Part shown: positions 35,895 to 47,512 of the stretch, in pieces
How positions within the stretch are numbered: the first letter of the stretch is position 1
Layout of the letters: each line of letters opens with the position of its first letter
Origin: Oscheius dolichura
Lineage: Eukaryota > Nematoda > Chromadorea > Rhabditida > Rhabditidae
Direction of reading: 5' to 3'
Assembly (NCBI GenBank): GCA_932521035.1
Contig: OW051495.1
Location: forward strand, 9,052,001-9,116,000
DNA length: 64,000 bases
The notes under the pieces: model-generated
Told to the model about the DNA's origin: nothing
What the model saw: the letters and a program-made list of their open reading frames with translations, nothing else
Database searches by the model: none
Translations under genes and position numbers: made by a program

Positions 35895-37425
35895 ATGGAA
35901 TGCCGTGTCTGTTCAGCCGAGGCGACTGGATGTCACTATGCAATACTTGTGTGCCGAGCCTGTGCAGCATTTTTTCGACGAACGGTTCTTATGAAAATTT
36001 ACTACGAGTGTAGAAAGAGGCGAGCTTGTCCGATTTATCATGGTAGTTCATTCTCACGCTCTGGAAAATGGGAGAAGCCTTCAGGTGGACCCATTTGTCG
36101 ATATTGCCGGATGAAAAAATGCCTGGCCGTTGAGATGGTGACTGATGGATCGGAACTGCTGGTGGATTATTATGTCAAAGGCCTGGTAAGCCTTTTTAGC
36201 TACTAAAATATTGGTAAGACACTTTTTTGCAGAGGAATAACGTTAAATCGGAAGAAAAGGAAGTATTCAATCCTGCCGACTGTTTAGACAATCATGAAGA
36301 GTTCAGTAGCAATATAAAGTCAAAGATTTCTAAAATACTGAAGAAGGTAAGCTTATCACACCAGTTTACCTTGTCTGTCTATTTCGCATGCTCATTTTAC
36401 AGCTGTTTTTCTTCAGGGATACAGTGCACCAAGTTTACCCTTCAAATTAGGCCTGTGCCAGCAATCTGCCCAAGCTTGCGAGAACCATGAAGCTAAATAT
36501 GAGCAAGTGTCACCCAAAAGAGTAAGAAAATCCCAATGTCTCCATATAGATCATTCCAGGCGAAGGAGAAACATCTGATGTATACTGCCGAAGACATGGA
36601 GAAATTCCTCTGCGATTGCTACGTTGTTATGATGAATGTGGCCGAATATTTCATGGAAATCGAACCCTTTGCAAAGCTATCTTATAAAGAAAAGGTAAGC
36701 GTATTTTCTTTCTCCATGTCTTCTTCTTTTAGGTTTTAATTTATAAAAATAAGCACCAAACATTTATCGATGTCTCATTCAACGCCCGTACAGTCCGGCA
36801 CCTCGGAAGAGATCTAAACGACACAAAAATGATCATGTTCGACGGTCATATTATGGACTTCAAGAATACAAAATATGACATTTCACTCCTGTCAAATATG
36901 TCGGAAGAAAATGTGCAAGAGTAAGATTTGTTTCCCCTTACAAAACCGACCCTTTCTGTTTGTAGATTAATGAGCGATACCTGCAGCCAAATGGATCAGT
37001 TATTATTGAAGCCATTCAAACGGGTCAATCCAGACGATTTTGAAGTTCAGTATCTGCTAATGAAGAGCATGTGGAATCTAGAAGGTATGCTAGCTTATCC
37101 TGTCGGCTGGAATGGAACCTCTTAAAAAGGATTATAGGAATTGATGGGCTATCAGTGGAAACAATGAAACTGGCCGAACAACGTCAAATTCAACTGGATG
37201 ACGAACTTACGTATTATTACACACACGTCTTGAAGCTGGAGAACATGGCTACCCGACTTTATAAAGTCCACAATTTACTGACGGGAATTGAGGTAAACAA
37301 TCTTGGCAAGACCATCATGACCATTTGTTTAGAAAATTGCCAAGGTCCGTGAGCGAGACCGACAGATGTATAAAACTTTTGATATCTACAAATTTGACTT
37401 CTGGATTGATGATCTCCCTTCATGA
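35895..37425 (+). CDS. Nuclear hormone receptor (first of tandem pair)
   Basis: Ligand-regulated transcription factor of the expanded nematode NHR group. The DNA-binding domain starts at the second residue: first finger CRVC...CRAC with P-box CRACAAFFRR, second finger C-x5-C-x8-C-x2-C ending in RYCRMKKCLAV. The ligand-binding domain spans the later exons (markers FLCDCYVVMMNVAEYFMEIEP, HLGRDLNDTKMIMFDGH, VNPDDFEVQYLLMKSMWNLEG) and ends in an AF-2-like helix (YKFDFWIDDLP) before TGA at 37423-37425. First exons: 35895-36042, 36085-36185 and 36233-36346. There is almost no N-terminal A/B region. Confidence 0.88.
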
Positions 37426-37820
37426 TACATTGCCATTCACTTTGCTGGCTATATAATAAACATCTGTTTTCTTCTTTCCTGGGATTTGGTCGAAAATGCA
37501 TCTTTTCCCTCTCTAGACCCTCCCCAATTCAACAGGATATCTTTACCTTTAGAAAAACAGAACGTTATAAAGATCTCGGCCAACTTTAGGGGGCCAAAAA
37601 GCGCCTATGATGAAATTTGATAAGATAGAATGCGAGTGCAAGCACGTGGACGCCATTGTCTGCGGCAGGAACTAGGCGTCACTCACGAAGAACCTTCAAT
37701 CAATGCACTCGGCAAATAAGACTGTCAAATCACGTTTTTCATAACTAATACTTTATTCTTCCTACTATTTTATTTTCCAACCCGCTAAAGAAACATATTT
37801 TCCTTCTCAAAGTCTTCAAT
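37426..37820. other. Intergenic between tandem NHR genes
   Basis: Contains the 3' end of the first and the 5' flank of the second receptor; partly similar to the flank upstream of the first. Confidence 0.45.
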
Positions 37821-39461
37821 ATGGAGTGCCTTGTCTGCTCAGCTGACGCAAACGGCATTCACTATAAAATTAAAGCGTGTCGAGCCTGTTCGGCTTTCTT
37901 TAGAAGAACTGTACATATGAAAATTCGGTACAAATGTAAACATCAAAGAGACTGTAGTATTCACCATTGTAAGTTATAGTTTTCGACAAAAAAATTCCTC
38001 ACTTTCCAGCTAAACCCATTTGTCGACACTGTAGGATGAAAAAATGTCTCCTGGAGGGAATGCACACAGAAGAATCGGAGCATTTACTCGACTATTATGT
38101 CTATGGCTCGTATTCGGTGAGTTTTATTTCTGAAAACAACGTAATTTGGTTATTATTTACAGGAAACGGACTTTAGTCCTGATGAACGAGATGTATTCAG
38201 TCCAGCTGAATGTTTAGAGAATCATAAAGAGTTCGACTGGCATCTGAAGACAAAGATCTCGAAAATATTGAGAAAGGTACGATTATAATAAGTCAAAAAT
38301 GATGGGAAAGAGGGGAACGGTCATATCAACAGCAAATTGCCATTCGACCCATTTTTTCCAAGTGAAAAAAAGCTGGGAACCCGTTCAACTGTTTCCAATA
38401 GCATTCTTACGACGTGCTCTTTTGTTCCTTGGGGAATTTTCAGTTTTTTTCAGGAATACAGACCACCAAAGACCCCGTACAAGCTAAACCTTTGCCAGCA
38501 GTCTGCACAAGCTTATGAGAACCTGGAAGCCAAATATGCCCCACCATTACCGTCGAAGGCAAGGCATATTTACAGTACTTAGAGAAGTATAAATTTAGTC
38601 AAGAGAGAAACCCTTGGGCCCTGAAGACATCGAACGGTTTATCTGCGACATGTTTATAGCCCTCATCAATGTATCCGAGTTTTTTATGGGAATCGAGCCG
38701 TTTGCTAAACTTCCTTATAGAGAAAAGGTATTTTTTTGTCTATTTCTCATTTTTCACTTTTATTTTTCTAGGTTGCAATCTTTAAAATCAAAGAGCAAAC
38801 ATTCTGTGACCTTATGTTTCCAGCCCGAACAGTGAAACATCTCGGAACAGACCTGAATGAGTCGAAAATGGTTATGTTTGATGGTCATGTTGTGGATTTT
38901 CATCAGGACAATTTTGATCTGTCGACCTTCTCCTATTTGCTTTCAAATATTGGAGCAGATCACATGACGGAGTAACTGACTTTCTATCATTTTTATGTCA
39001 ACCTTATTTACAGGATGATGTCCGAAACTCATGTTCAAATGGAACATTTGATATGCAGACCATTGAAGCGGGTAAATCCGGACGATTTTGAAGTACAGTA
39101 CTTGTTAATGAAGAGTATTTGGAATCTTGAAGGTATAATGTCTACTTTATTCCTTACCGTAACAAATTCGCAGGAATCGAGGGAATATCGGCCGAAACAC
39201 TAAAGCTAGCCGATAATATTCAAAACGAACTGGATGAAGAACTAGCCCATTATTACAAGTACACCCTGAAGTTGGAAAATGTTGCCAGCAGAATTTATAA
39301 GCTCCACAATCTGCTAACTGGAATAGTGGTGAGCCAGAATAATATTGGAAAGAAAACGTATTTTTGCTTAGAAATGTTGGAAGATCCGTGAACAAGAACG
39401 CCATTTGTGTAAAACCTTTGATGTCTTCAAATTTGATCTCTGGATAGATGACCTCCCTTGA
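37821..39461 (+). CDS. Nuclear hormone receptor (second of tandem pair)
   Basis: Paralogue of the upstream gene with the same exon pattern. DNA-binding domain: CLVCSADANG, P-box CRACSAFFRR, second finger with the same C-x5-C-x8-C-x2-C spacing (CRHCRMKKC). Ligand-binding-domain markers: FICDMFIALINVSEFFMGIEP, HLGTDLNESKMVMFDGH, VNPDDFEVQYLLMKSIWNLEG, ending KFDLWIDDLP and TGA at 39459-39461. The intron at about 38280-38452 is longer than in the first gene. Function unknown; such receptors often control metabolism or xenobiotic response in nematodes. Confidence 0.88.
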
Positions 39462-39561
39462 TTATAAACTCCCCCACCTTCCACTGCCACAGCTGAAAAG
39501 ATAAAATAGACAATTTATTTTGACTTTCTGTATATGAAATATGTATGACCATTTCAGCTGC

Positions 39562-39950
39562 CTAATAAATGAATTTTTTGAACTTTTTTGAACCTTTTCT
39601 GGTAGTGAAGCTTATCTTCAGGACAAAGTGACAAATTTCGTAACACCTCCGATTGACGTCATTCTTACTCAGAATATCGTCATATTCGATACACTCGTTG
39701 GTAGTGGTGATGACTTGATAGAGACGGCACCCTCCGAAGATATAGAAACAGCTGTCTCCCTCGGTGGATCGGACAGTGAACAGGACGGTGTTGTTGCTTA
39801 TCCGGGTCGGGCAGGTACTGTCTCCTACGGCTGTTCGGGGCACGAAGGGACAGCCGACACACGGGTCTGAAAGGGAGCGAATAAGAGTGGAATACTGTAT
39901 TCCATACCTTCAGCTTGGATTATTCCAGAAGAGACGAGTAGAACCTTCAT
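39562..39950 (-). pseudogene. Truncated C-type Cys-rich secreted gene (decayed copy)
   Basis: Near-identical to the gene at 48268-48649: leader ending SSGIIQAE, an intron, then DPCVGCPFVPRTAVGD and onward to YDDILSKN. At about 39660 the homology stops abruptly and the frame runs on into unrelated sequence to a stop at 39562. The last two cysteines and the final strand are therefore lost. The leader is also shortened compared with the intact copy. Probably non-functional. Confidence 0.75.
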
Positions 39951-40200
39951 GTTTGGAAAAGGAATAGACTGTCAGCTTCCAATCAAAACGAAATCGGCCA
40001 TAAAAGTCATCCTCCGTACATTTGGGCGTGGGATAGGACTTGATTAAATTTATGATCAGTTTTTTGGCCATTCACTGTGGGAAATTAAAGATTGAGAGAG
40101 AAAAAAGAGATGGAGTTTCCTGTGGGCCACAGTAGAGATGAGGCTGTTGTTCTTCTTCTCGCTTGTCGGAGTCGTTTAGGCAATTCCAGGTTCGGTTCGG
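39951..40200 (+). pseudogene. Promoter and first-exon relic of D-type lectin gene
   Basis: ATG at 40138 starts a leader (MRLLFFFSLVGVV) that aligns with the first exon of the D gene at 48821 (MRLILLVLLIGYV), including the splice site G/GTTCG. Where the intact copy has TCA, this copy has TAG. No later D exon follows. The spacing to the decayed C copy on the other strand is like that of the intact pair. Confidence 0.65.
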
Positions 40201-40856
40201 CAGCCCCACCGGAAGAAAAAAAAAGTCAAAAAACTTTATTTGTGGTATTGTTCCCCTTTTGTAGGTTCCTCTCCATTTCCCAATATTGTTCCCTTTTTGT
40301 ACCCTCCTTGTAAACGGAAATAACACTTTTTGTTGAGATTTCTCTTTTTCCAACAAACGAATATGTGTTAGTTCTTCGTTCTCTTTTTCTTGTACAGTGT
40401 ATATGAAAATACAAAACGGTGACAAGAATACTTCGGATATTGTTGAGAAGTGGCACAAAATGCCTACAGAGTTTGTTATTCGCGAATTCATATGTGATGC
40501 TCAATAAAGATTACTACCAAATGTTCTGAAAGGCTTTGAAATGAAGACGTTCTGACACAAATTCGTTCCTTCCGGGGGTAACATCTGCAATGGCTCCTTT
40601 GGTAATTTATAATTCCGGCTCGTGTTCAAACTGTCGGATTTCTATCTCTCCCTGTAGATACCGGAACTTGTTCAAAATCCTGTCAATAGCGAACCTGACA
40701 GAAATTTGACAGTAATTAACCAGAGCCGTTTCGTCAAACTTGGTCAACGCTTCTCGCGTCATTCTCACCGCTGTTGTCTTCTCTGCTTGTTGCTATCTTC
40801 TACTGTTCTACTTCTTCTATCCAAAAGGTTCACTAATTTTTACTTTTCCAGGTTAA
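40201..40856. other. Intergenic
   Basis: No coding signal. Minus-strand frames at 40072-40504 are poly-Lys/Ser rich and not supported. Confidence 0.4.
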
Positions 40857-43800
40857 ATGGCTGCTATCACCTTGGCTGAGGAGTTGCCCTTTGCGGCTGC
40901 CGTTAAAAATGAATACTTATCGTATACCTGTTCTCATTGTTTCCATATGGTATCTCCTTTCCTTTTTCGTTTTTAATCCTTGAATTTCAGTCGATTGTAA
41001 ACAAGTCACAGATGAAAATGTGTCAAAAATGTCATATTTTTCGCTATTGCAGCAGTGAATGTCAGAAAAAGGACTTCATATTCCACAAGGTTGCTTATTT
41101 TTCACCTAATCACGTCAAATTGTCATGTCGTGTTTTTTACCAGTTACTTTACTAGTTAAGAAGAGGCCCGCTTTTCTCTGCATTTCAATCAGCGCCTACA
41201 GTAACCCTTGTGAATCAAGTAATTTGTGTTCTTCCAGTACGAATGCGATTTCATGGTAAGATACGGTACTTGTCCACAGCCTGACATCAGACTGATCAGT
41301 CGAGCTATCACGCGTGTCAAAAGAGGAGATCTGCCCGTCGCGTTCAACGGAAGGACCTTTGATGACTTAGTGGATCGTGAGTTCTCTTCTTTATTTTTGA
41401 AGCCTGTGCTATTTCAGATGCTGAAGATTACAAGAAAACTAAGAATGAAGTTGGAGATAAGAACCGGTATAATGAACGGGAACGAGTGTACCAGGAACTG
41501 CTCAACTTCATGGGAGCTAACAATCTTCCTCCTAAAGAGACTGCACTTTCGTACATCGGAAAAGTAGAAAATAATAAGTTTCCTTCTGAATCAGGGCAGA
41601 GCCTTATTATTGGGTAGGTCATTTGTTCTTGGGAGGCTTCCTTACCCACCAATACGTAATGACTCCCCTCTTTTCCAGTTTGTCCGGCAATAATCACAGC
41701 TGTCGTCCTGACTGTTTTATCATCTTCAACGGAAATAAAATGATGTTACAATCCTTCAATCAGAAGCTTACCTACAGCAAGGATGTATGTCTAATTTTCA
41801 TTTACAATATTATTATTGCAGCTGACGTTTTCCTACTTTTCGGAATTTTTCCCTCGGCCAATGCGCTGCGTTGAAATCAGTTTTTATCAGTGTAGCTGTG
41901 AGCGATGTCTCGATGAGGATCTGGTTTGCTTTTCTTTTTTCGAATGTAGTAAATAAATCCTTTAGAATCTGATTGAGTCATCGGGAAGGTCTTCCTGCTG
42001 TCCTAAGGATGGTGTCGTTCTGCCGATCGAAGGAGACGGCCCTCTGGTCTGTACCAATTGCGGACAAGAAAGCGCCTTGACCTACAAGAAGGTGTGTGTT
42101 TTGATACCGTACTCTCTTGACTGGAAAGGCAACAGCCATATTTCCTCCGGCTCTCCAGAGAGTCTTCCGGAGCCGGCAATGTTTCCCATTTTCATTTCAC
42201 CTGTTTTCTTTTCCAGATCACTTGGGCAAATGACTATATCCTGGATAAGTGTCTGAATCAGAAGAGTCCTGGAGAATTATCGAATGGGAAAACTGACGAA
42301 TTTCTGAAGATGCACAAGTTGTTCGATGACATACTCTCCCCGTATAATTTGTATCTGGTTGCCTTTACTGCTTATATAATCGAACACGGCAGGAAGGTTA
42401 ATATGGAGCCATTTAGAAGGCTGAACAAATATTTGGAACCTATTATTAGGTTAGTGATTCGAAAGGAAAAGTGCGCACTAGAGCTGGGCGGTATTCCGTG
42501 CCGAAAATACCAGGAATCGGTATCCGTGGGCCTAGTTCCTACGCCCTGAATTTGGGATGGCAACCCCGGTCCCCGGGTGCTAGTCAACTGGATAAATCGT
42601 ATTCCGTCCAGTACTGCGATGCACACGAATCAGCATGAGCTTACTCCCCGCGTGAAAGTCCAAAGCATTCTGTCTTAGTTCGCCTATTTTTAACCGTTTA
42701 TTTTTAGGGAAATCTGTATGGTTAGAAGCCCTAACTACTATATTCAACTCTGGGATAATCAAGCCTCCTTGGAAATGGCCACACTTTTGATGGACATTAG
42801 TACACAGGGTTCTAGGGATGATGTGATGACATCATTTAAAACGGTAAGTGGGCAATTAGATAAAGAGCAATTTTTTATTTTAGTGGTACTTCTTGGTTTA
42901 TAAAATCTACGGCAAGGATAGTCCGATGTTGAATACCATCCAAGAGGCTTGCTGTCAGTATGTCTTTATTCAAGTGAGCTTTGCTGACTTCTCCCAGTTT
43001 TATTTATTTTTCTTGCTTTAGACTAAAAAAAGAGGGACTGATGTGCTGCCGTCATTGACTAATAGTAAAACTATTGATTTGCTGACTCGTGGGGTCAGCT
43101 ACCCTCTAATTTTTGCAAAAGCCTCTGTGGACTCCAAAGTTATGGAAGACGGCCAACCTAAAGTGATTTTCACTCCACTTAAAACCGAAGGCATCTATGA
43201 GAAGTTGGTGGAGGATGTCAAGCGTCAGAAGATTACCGGGAATACACAGGTAAGGGCACTTTATCTTGGAATTAATTGACCATTTCAGGCTAAAATTACT
43301 GGCAAACCCCGCCAAACGGACGTCGATTCTATTTGTCTGAAACAAAGTGCCAAACAGATTGCTGAAATCAAGAAATCGGCACAACAATTACGCAAAATGC
43401 CAAATAAATTGGACTTCTTCCATGTTCCGACAACGGGAACGCCTGCACCTTTCTTTGTCGACGAGAAGACTGGCCGATTGAATCCGGGATGTGTCGATTT
43501 TGATGATGAAGAGAGTATGAGAAAGCACGGAATATACAGAACTGCACCGGGACTGCTTTCCTCCTATCTAGAGAATGATTCCGAATCCAATGGGCCCATA
43601 TGTATAGGAGAGAATGATGAGCTTTTCAAGATCCTGTCCCATGTGATAGCCGAAGGAGGAAAGCTCAATGTTTCCAAGGATCAGACGGACGATTTGAACC
43701 AGGAGGAGACGCGGGAAGAGCTGATTACGGCCAAGATTGTGGACCAGACCAGCCATCTCAAGGATACAGATGAAAAGTTGGACCATGAGAAGGAGGAACT

Positions 43801-44086
43801 GGTTAGTATTTCTACTACTCGGGATAATTCCGTTCAGGACCGCGAGGCAGACGAAGTAGCCGGCATTCCCGATGGCGAGGAAGGAGTGTTCCCCGATCCT
43901 GAGAACTTTGCGACTCCCGACGGCTTCATGAATTCTCTGATGCAATTTGGTTGTAGCAAGATTGGCAAGATTCCGGATTGGAAGGAATTGAAGCAGCGCT
44001 CGATGGAACTCGTTCTTGATTGGATCTTGGATCACCTGCTCCTTATTTTTATCGTTTTTTCCGCAATCTGCGGATATTTCTTCTAG
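40857..44086 (+). CDS. SMYD-type SET/MYND protein with C-terminal membrane anchor
   Basis: Predicted lysine methyltransferase-like protein. N-terminal exon, then the MYND zinc finger (CSHC...CQKC...YCSSEC...H), helical linker, the SET core with the SAM-binding NNHSCRP motif, LTFSYFSEFF, and a post-SET Cys cluster (QCSCERC), followed by the helical SMYD C-terminal domain. The usual NHSCxPN is NHSCRPD here. Beyond about 42900, where SMYD proteins normally end, in-phase exons continue for some 350 residues: a Lys-rich region, a long acidic region (DDLNQEETREE..., DKQTD-like) and a final hydrophobic segment (LLLIFIVFSAICGYFF) just before TAG at 44084-44086. This makes a tail-anchored membrane protein. 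Long intron at 42451-42708 contains a repeat-like sequence. AATAAA at about 44100. Confidence 0.78.
42470..42640. repeat. Dispersed-element-like sequence in SMYD intron
   Basis: The intron holds a GAGCTGGGCGGTATTCCGTG block, repeated in variant forms (AATCGGTATCCGTG, CGTATTCCGTCC). This looks like the end of a dispersed non-autonomous element. No inverted terminal repeat was confirmed. Confidence 0.35.
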
Positions 44087-44229
44087 TTGTTTATTCGGTA
44101 ATAAATTTGTTTTACTTGATCCATTCTGTCTGAATCAACATTTGCTGGTCCACAAGCGTTCCTTACAGTCTTCAACAGTAAATAACCAGAGCCGTTCAAT
44201 GAAAATAAATATTGGCTGTTCGCGCAGAG

Positions 44230-44697
44230 CTACCTAGACTTTTGAAAACTTATCATATTAATCAACGACGTCAACATCTTTTGATGTTGTTTCCTCACTG
44301 AAGGAGAGATACCCTTATGTTCTTGCAGTATCCGATGGATTTTCCATATACTCCCAAATATCATAAGCGTGCATACGGAGATATAGAAGGCCACTCCCAT
44401 GATGGGAACATAGTAGAAGTAATTGTCGTGAACATAGACTACAAACACGTCCGAGTCCCAGAACTCCTTTATATAGACTCGCTGCTCCAGAAACATTTGC
44501 TCTTTAGCGTAGTTGACATCATAAATAAAGGAAGGGAGGACTGTGGCAGGACCAGGGAGAGGTAGAGAAACCCGTAGTAGGTGAATCGAATCCAGCTCTT
44601 TTTTTAGGAAATGATCAGCGGGGAGGAGCATATCCAGGCGGTAGAAGAAGAGAGGGATGATGGCTTCACAACGGTGAGATAAATAAGTAAGAAGCAA
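44230..44697 (-). pseudogene. SRH-like receptor fragment
   Basis: A single open stretch corresponding to the middle of a 7TM receptor: AIIPLFFYRLDMLLP aligns with AIIPLFYYRMDVLIP of the intact neighbour, followed by the second extracellular loop (FWDSDVFVVYVHDN) and TM5 (YVPIMGVAFYISVCTLMIF), then HQKMLTSLI. TM1-3 and TM6-7 are not found nearby, so this is a gene fragment. Confidence 0.65.
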
Positions 44698-44784
44698 AAG
44701 ATTTTATGAAATGGACGCATTGGAGCGGTGACTCGGGGCATCTAATTTTTATGAGAAACATCAAAGTTTTAGGCCAGAGATTTG

Positions 44785-44891
44785 TTCTCTTATAGAACTA
44801 CGCCTTGTTTATATCGTTCTTCCTCACTGATGACAGAAGAGAATGAGTAAAACCTTCCACCTTTCACACTTCTGATTGTTTGGCCTTCTCA
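44785..44891. repeat. 107-bp direct repeat, copy 1
   Basis: Nearly identical to 45163-45269 (three or four mismatches), starting TTCTCTTATAGAACTACGCC and ending GGCCTTCTCA. Non-coding. Confidence 0.85.
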
Positions 44892-45162
44892 ATTTCGTAA
44901 GACCTCCGATTGACGTTTGTTAGGGCACTAAAGTCCATGACATCATTATCTCTAGATTGAAACACTTTATTTCCAAATTGCAGTATGACTTATTTAGGTA
45001 GGCCGCGATCTGCGCTGCCATAGAATTGAAGACCCCATCCAAGCTCAGAAGATACGCGTCTCATTCCTGCCTCCTTTCCTGCCTCACCCATTTCATATAC
45101 TCCACTGCTCTAATTTAAATCACACATCATTTTTCATCAAGTGTATACTGAAGCATATCCGA

Positions 45163-45269
45163 TTCTCTTATAGAACTACGCCTTGTTTATGTCGTTCTTC
45201 CTCACTGATGACAGAAGAGAATGAGTAAAACCTCCCACCTTTCACACTTCTGATTGCTTGGCCTTCTCA
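45163..45269. repeat. 107-bp direct repeat, copy 2
   Basis: Second copy, same orientation, 378 bp downstream of copy 1 and about 90 bp upstream of the SRH-like start codon. Confidence 0.85.
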
Positions 45270-45358
45270 TTGCACCTGTTCAATAAGGAGATCAAGACGT
45301 TCAACTTTTTCACTTTTCTCTGTGACTAGTTCAATGCCAATATTGCTATCATGAAGAA

Positions 45359-46933
45359 ATGAATCCGAATCCTTATTTTGACCCTAATCCCAGGTGGATG
45401 TTTATTACACTACAGGTAAGCGAATACAACAACCATTCTCGCCAGCAAACCCTTGTAAGGGCAGGTTTTTGGGTTCGAAATGAACTCTAGACGCTCCGAA
45501 ACATCTTCCCAAAGCCTTGGGAAAGCCAGTGAACCTCAAAACACTGGCACCTTTTCAGGTATGGTGCGTCATCGGTACAGTAACCTCTCTATTTGGTTGC
45601 TACATGGTCATATTCAAATCCCCGCCTTATAAATCCTTATTTTTTCGCCACTTACTTGTCTATCATATTTTCGCGTAAGTCTCTTACTTCTTCTTAACCT
45701 GTTTCCCTTTCCAGAGGTACGATATTCCAATTCCACCTGACTATCCTCTCTCCTCCTCTTATCTATCTTCCCTATGTGGCCATAGAATGCCCAGGAATTT
45801 GGACAGCTCTCGGAGTGTCGTTGGGCATCCAGATCTCTGTTCTGATAACACTGATCATAGGTGAATTTGTGGTTCAATTCTTGAAATAGAAGGCGCCAAA
45901 GAAATTAGTGTCTTTTCATCAAAAACTAGCTCATACTCATCAAGGAAAAAGGGTCTTTTGAGATCAAAATGTCGCTTATTGACTAAAAATCTTCTTCCTT
46001 GGTCAAAAATACAAAAAAAACACACAATAAACGAATTATAATACGCGTTCCAGTTACGGTAGCTGCTATCATCCCTCTCTTCTACTACCGTATGGATGTC
46101 CTCATCCCGCCTCACCACCCTCTAAACCAAAAATGGCTGCGTTATTCTCTTTATTTCATCGTCTACGGCTTATTTCATATCTGCCCTATACCAATGCTTC
46201 TCTTGGCTATCAATTATTTTGACCTAAACGACGTCAAAAAGCACTTCGAGGAGACATTTCAAATAGGAATGGAAGGATTCTGGAGGAAAGAGGTTCTCGC
46301 AGTGAACATTCCCGACAATCCATGGGCTCAAGCCTTCCTGGCTCTGGTAGTCTTTGCCATCTGCTTAGCGGCTACAGTATCCTTCGGGTGTACTTATGTT
46401 ATTTATACTACGGTTAAAAAGGAAAGCCAAAGGATGTCAAGGCAGATGAAAAGGGATCATATCAATATGCTGGTAGCACTCATTTTATTGGTAAGGCGGA
46501 GAAGGAAACGAATAAGAAAGAGTCAGTGTTTCAGATGGTGATTATTACCAGTGTAGCCGTTTTAATTGCTCCTTTTATTATATACGTCCTTATTACCAAT
46601 TCTCCCCGATGCGGTGAGTTTTTGCCTCCTTCTTTTCCCATGGCTTGTTTGCCAGCTCAAATTGACTGTTTCTTCAGTTTTTCGGCCAATTACCCTTTTT
46701 GTGACTGCCTTGAGTCCATCGAAGACAAAACATGAGACTTTCCAGATATCTTTAATGGTGTGGTAGCCTTTGCTGGAGGAATCTTTCCTGCCTTTGTCAT
46801 TGCCTATATTACCAGTTATAGACCATATCGCTATGTTATTATACGGTTCTTTAAAAGACAACGGGTACATATTGGCAGAAGGATGACAAGGTCAACCATC
46901 CTCGTATTGGATAGAAGCACGGTAGCTTATTAA
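45359..46933 (+). CDS. 7TM chemoreceptor, SRH-like
   Basis: Start MNPNPYFDPNPRW at 45359; exons then give TM1 (VIGTVTSLFGCYMVIF), TM2-3 (LTILSPPLIYLPYVAIE, ALGVSLGIQISVLITLI), the YYRMDVLIP loop, TM4-5 (YFIVYGLFHICPIPMLLL, AFLALVVFAICLAATVSFG), QMKRDHINMLVALIL, TM6 (VIITSVAVLIAPFIIYVL) and TM7 (VVAFAGGIFPAFVIAY), then RPYRYVIIRFFKR and TAA at 46931-46933. The YYR...IP and HxxML...QxxxP-like layout is that of nematode SRH chemoreceptors. AATAAA overlaps the stop region. Confidence 0.78.
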
Positions 46934-46998
46934 TAAAGCGTTTTAACCCGTTATCTTCGTTGTGAGCATAAAAAGCCTAAAAAAGTTGAACTTCATAT

Positions 46999-47361
46999 TC
47001 ACCAATTACAACGAGCAGATACGATATTTTTGCCGCCTGTTTGTGTCGTTGCTCCGTTTTCCTCAAGCACGATGGTCTCCAAATAATCACAGCTCTCATC
47101 GTCGTACAGAACATCGAATCCGTTACAGCCGATTATTTTAAGGTTACACTCTTCTGTTCGTGAACTGGTGGAGATGAGTGTAATTCGGCGTTTTGTTTCG
47201 AAATCCGGGTCGAAACAGCTGGTGACGGCGTCTTGGGCCATGATGGGCATGAAGGGGCAGACGGATTGAGCTGAAAGTGATTAGAAGAAGACTATGTTTA
47301 GTAACCAACCATCATTTCCAGCCAGGAATAAAGTTCCGAAGAAGAAAAGATACAGTAGCAT
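46999..47361 (-). CDS. Cys-rich secreted protein, type A copy 1
   Basis: Two exons: leader from ATG at 47361 (MLLYLFFFGTLFLAGN) and a domain exon (SVCPFMPIMAQDAVTSCFD ... SCDYLE ... VSARCNW, TGA at 46999-47001). It belongs to the local family with a repeated cysteine pattern. Its start codon is 151 bp from that of the plus-strand B gene, so the two share a short bidirectional promoter. Counterpart: 51360-51712. Function unknown; secretion is predicted from the leader. Confidence 0.8.
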
Positions 47362-47512
47362 GGCTATTCCCGTTGAGGAGAGAGAGGCGAAGCGGGGAAC
47401 TGAATTGGATTTGATTAGAAAAAGTTGTTCGCGTTATTGTGGGAATCAGACAAGTTTAATGGAATTAAATTTCTGCTTGATAAAAAAGAAATAATAATTT
47501 TCATTCGCCACA

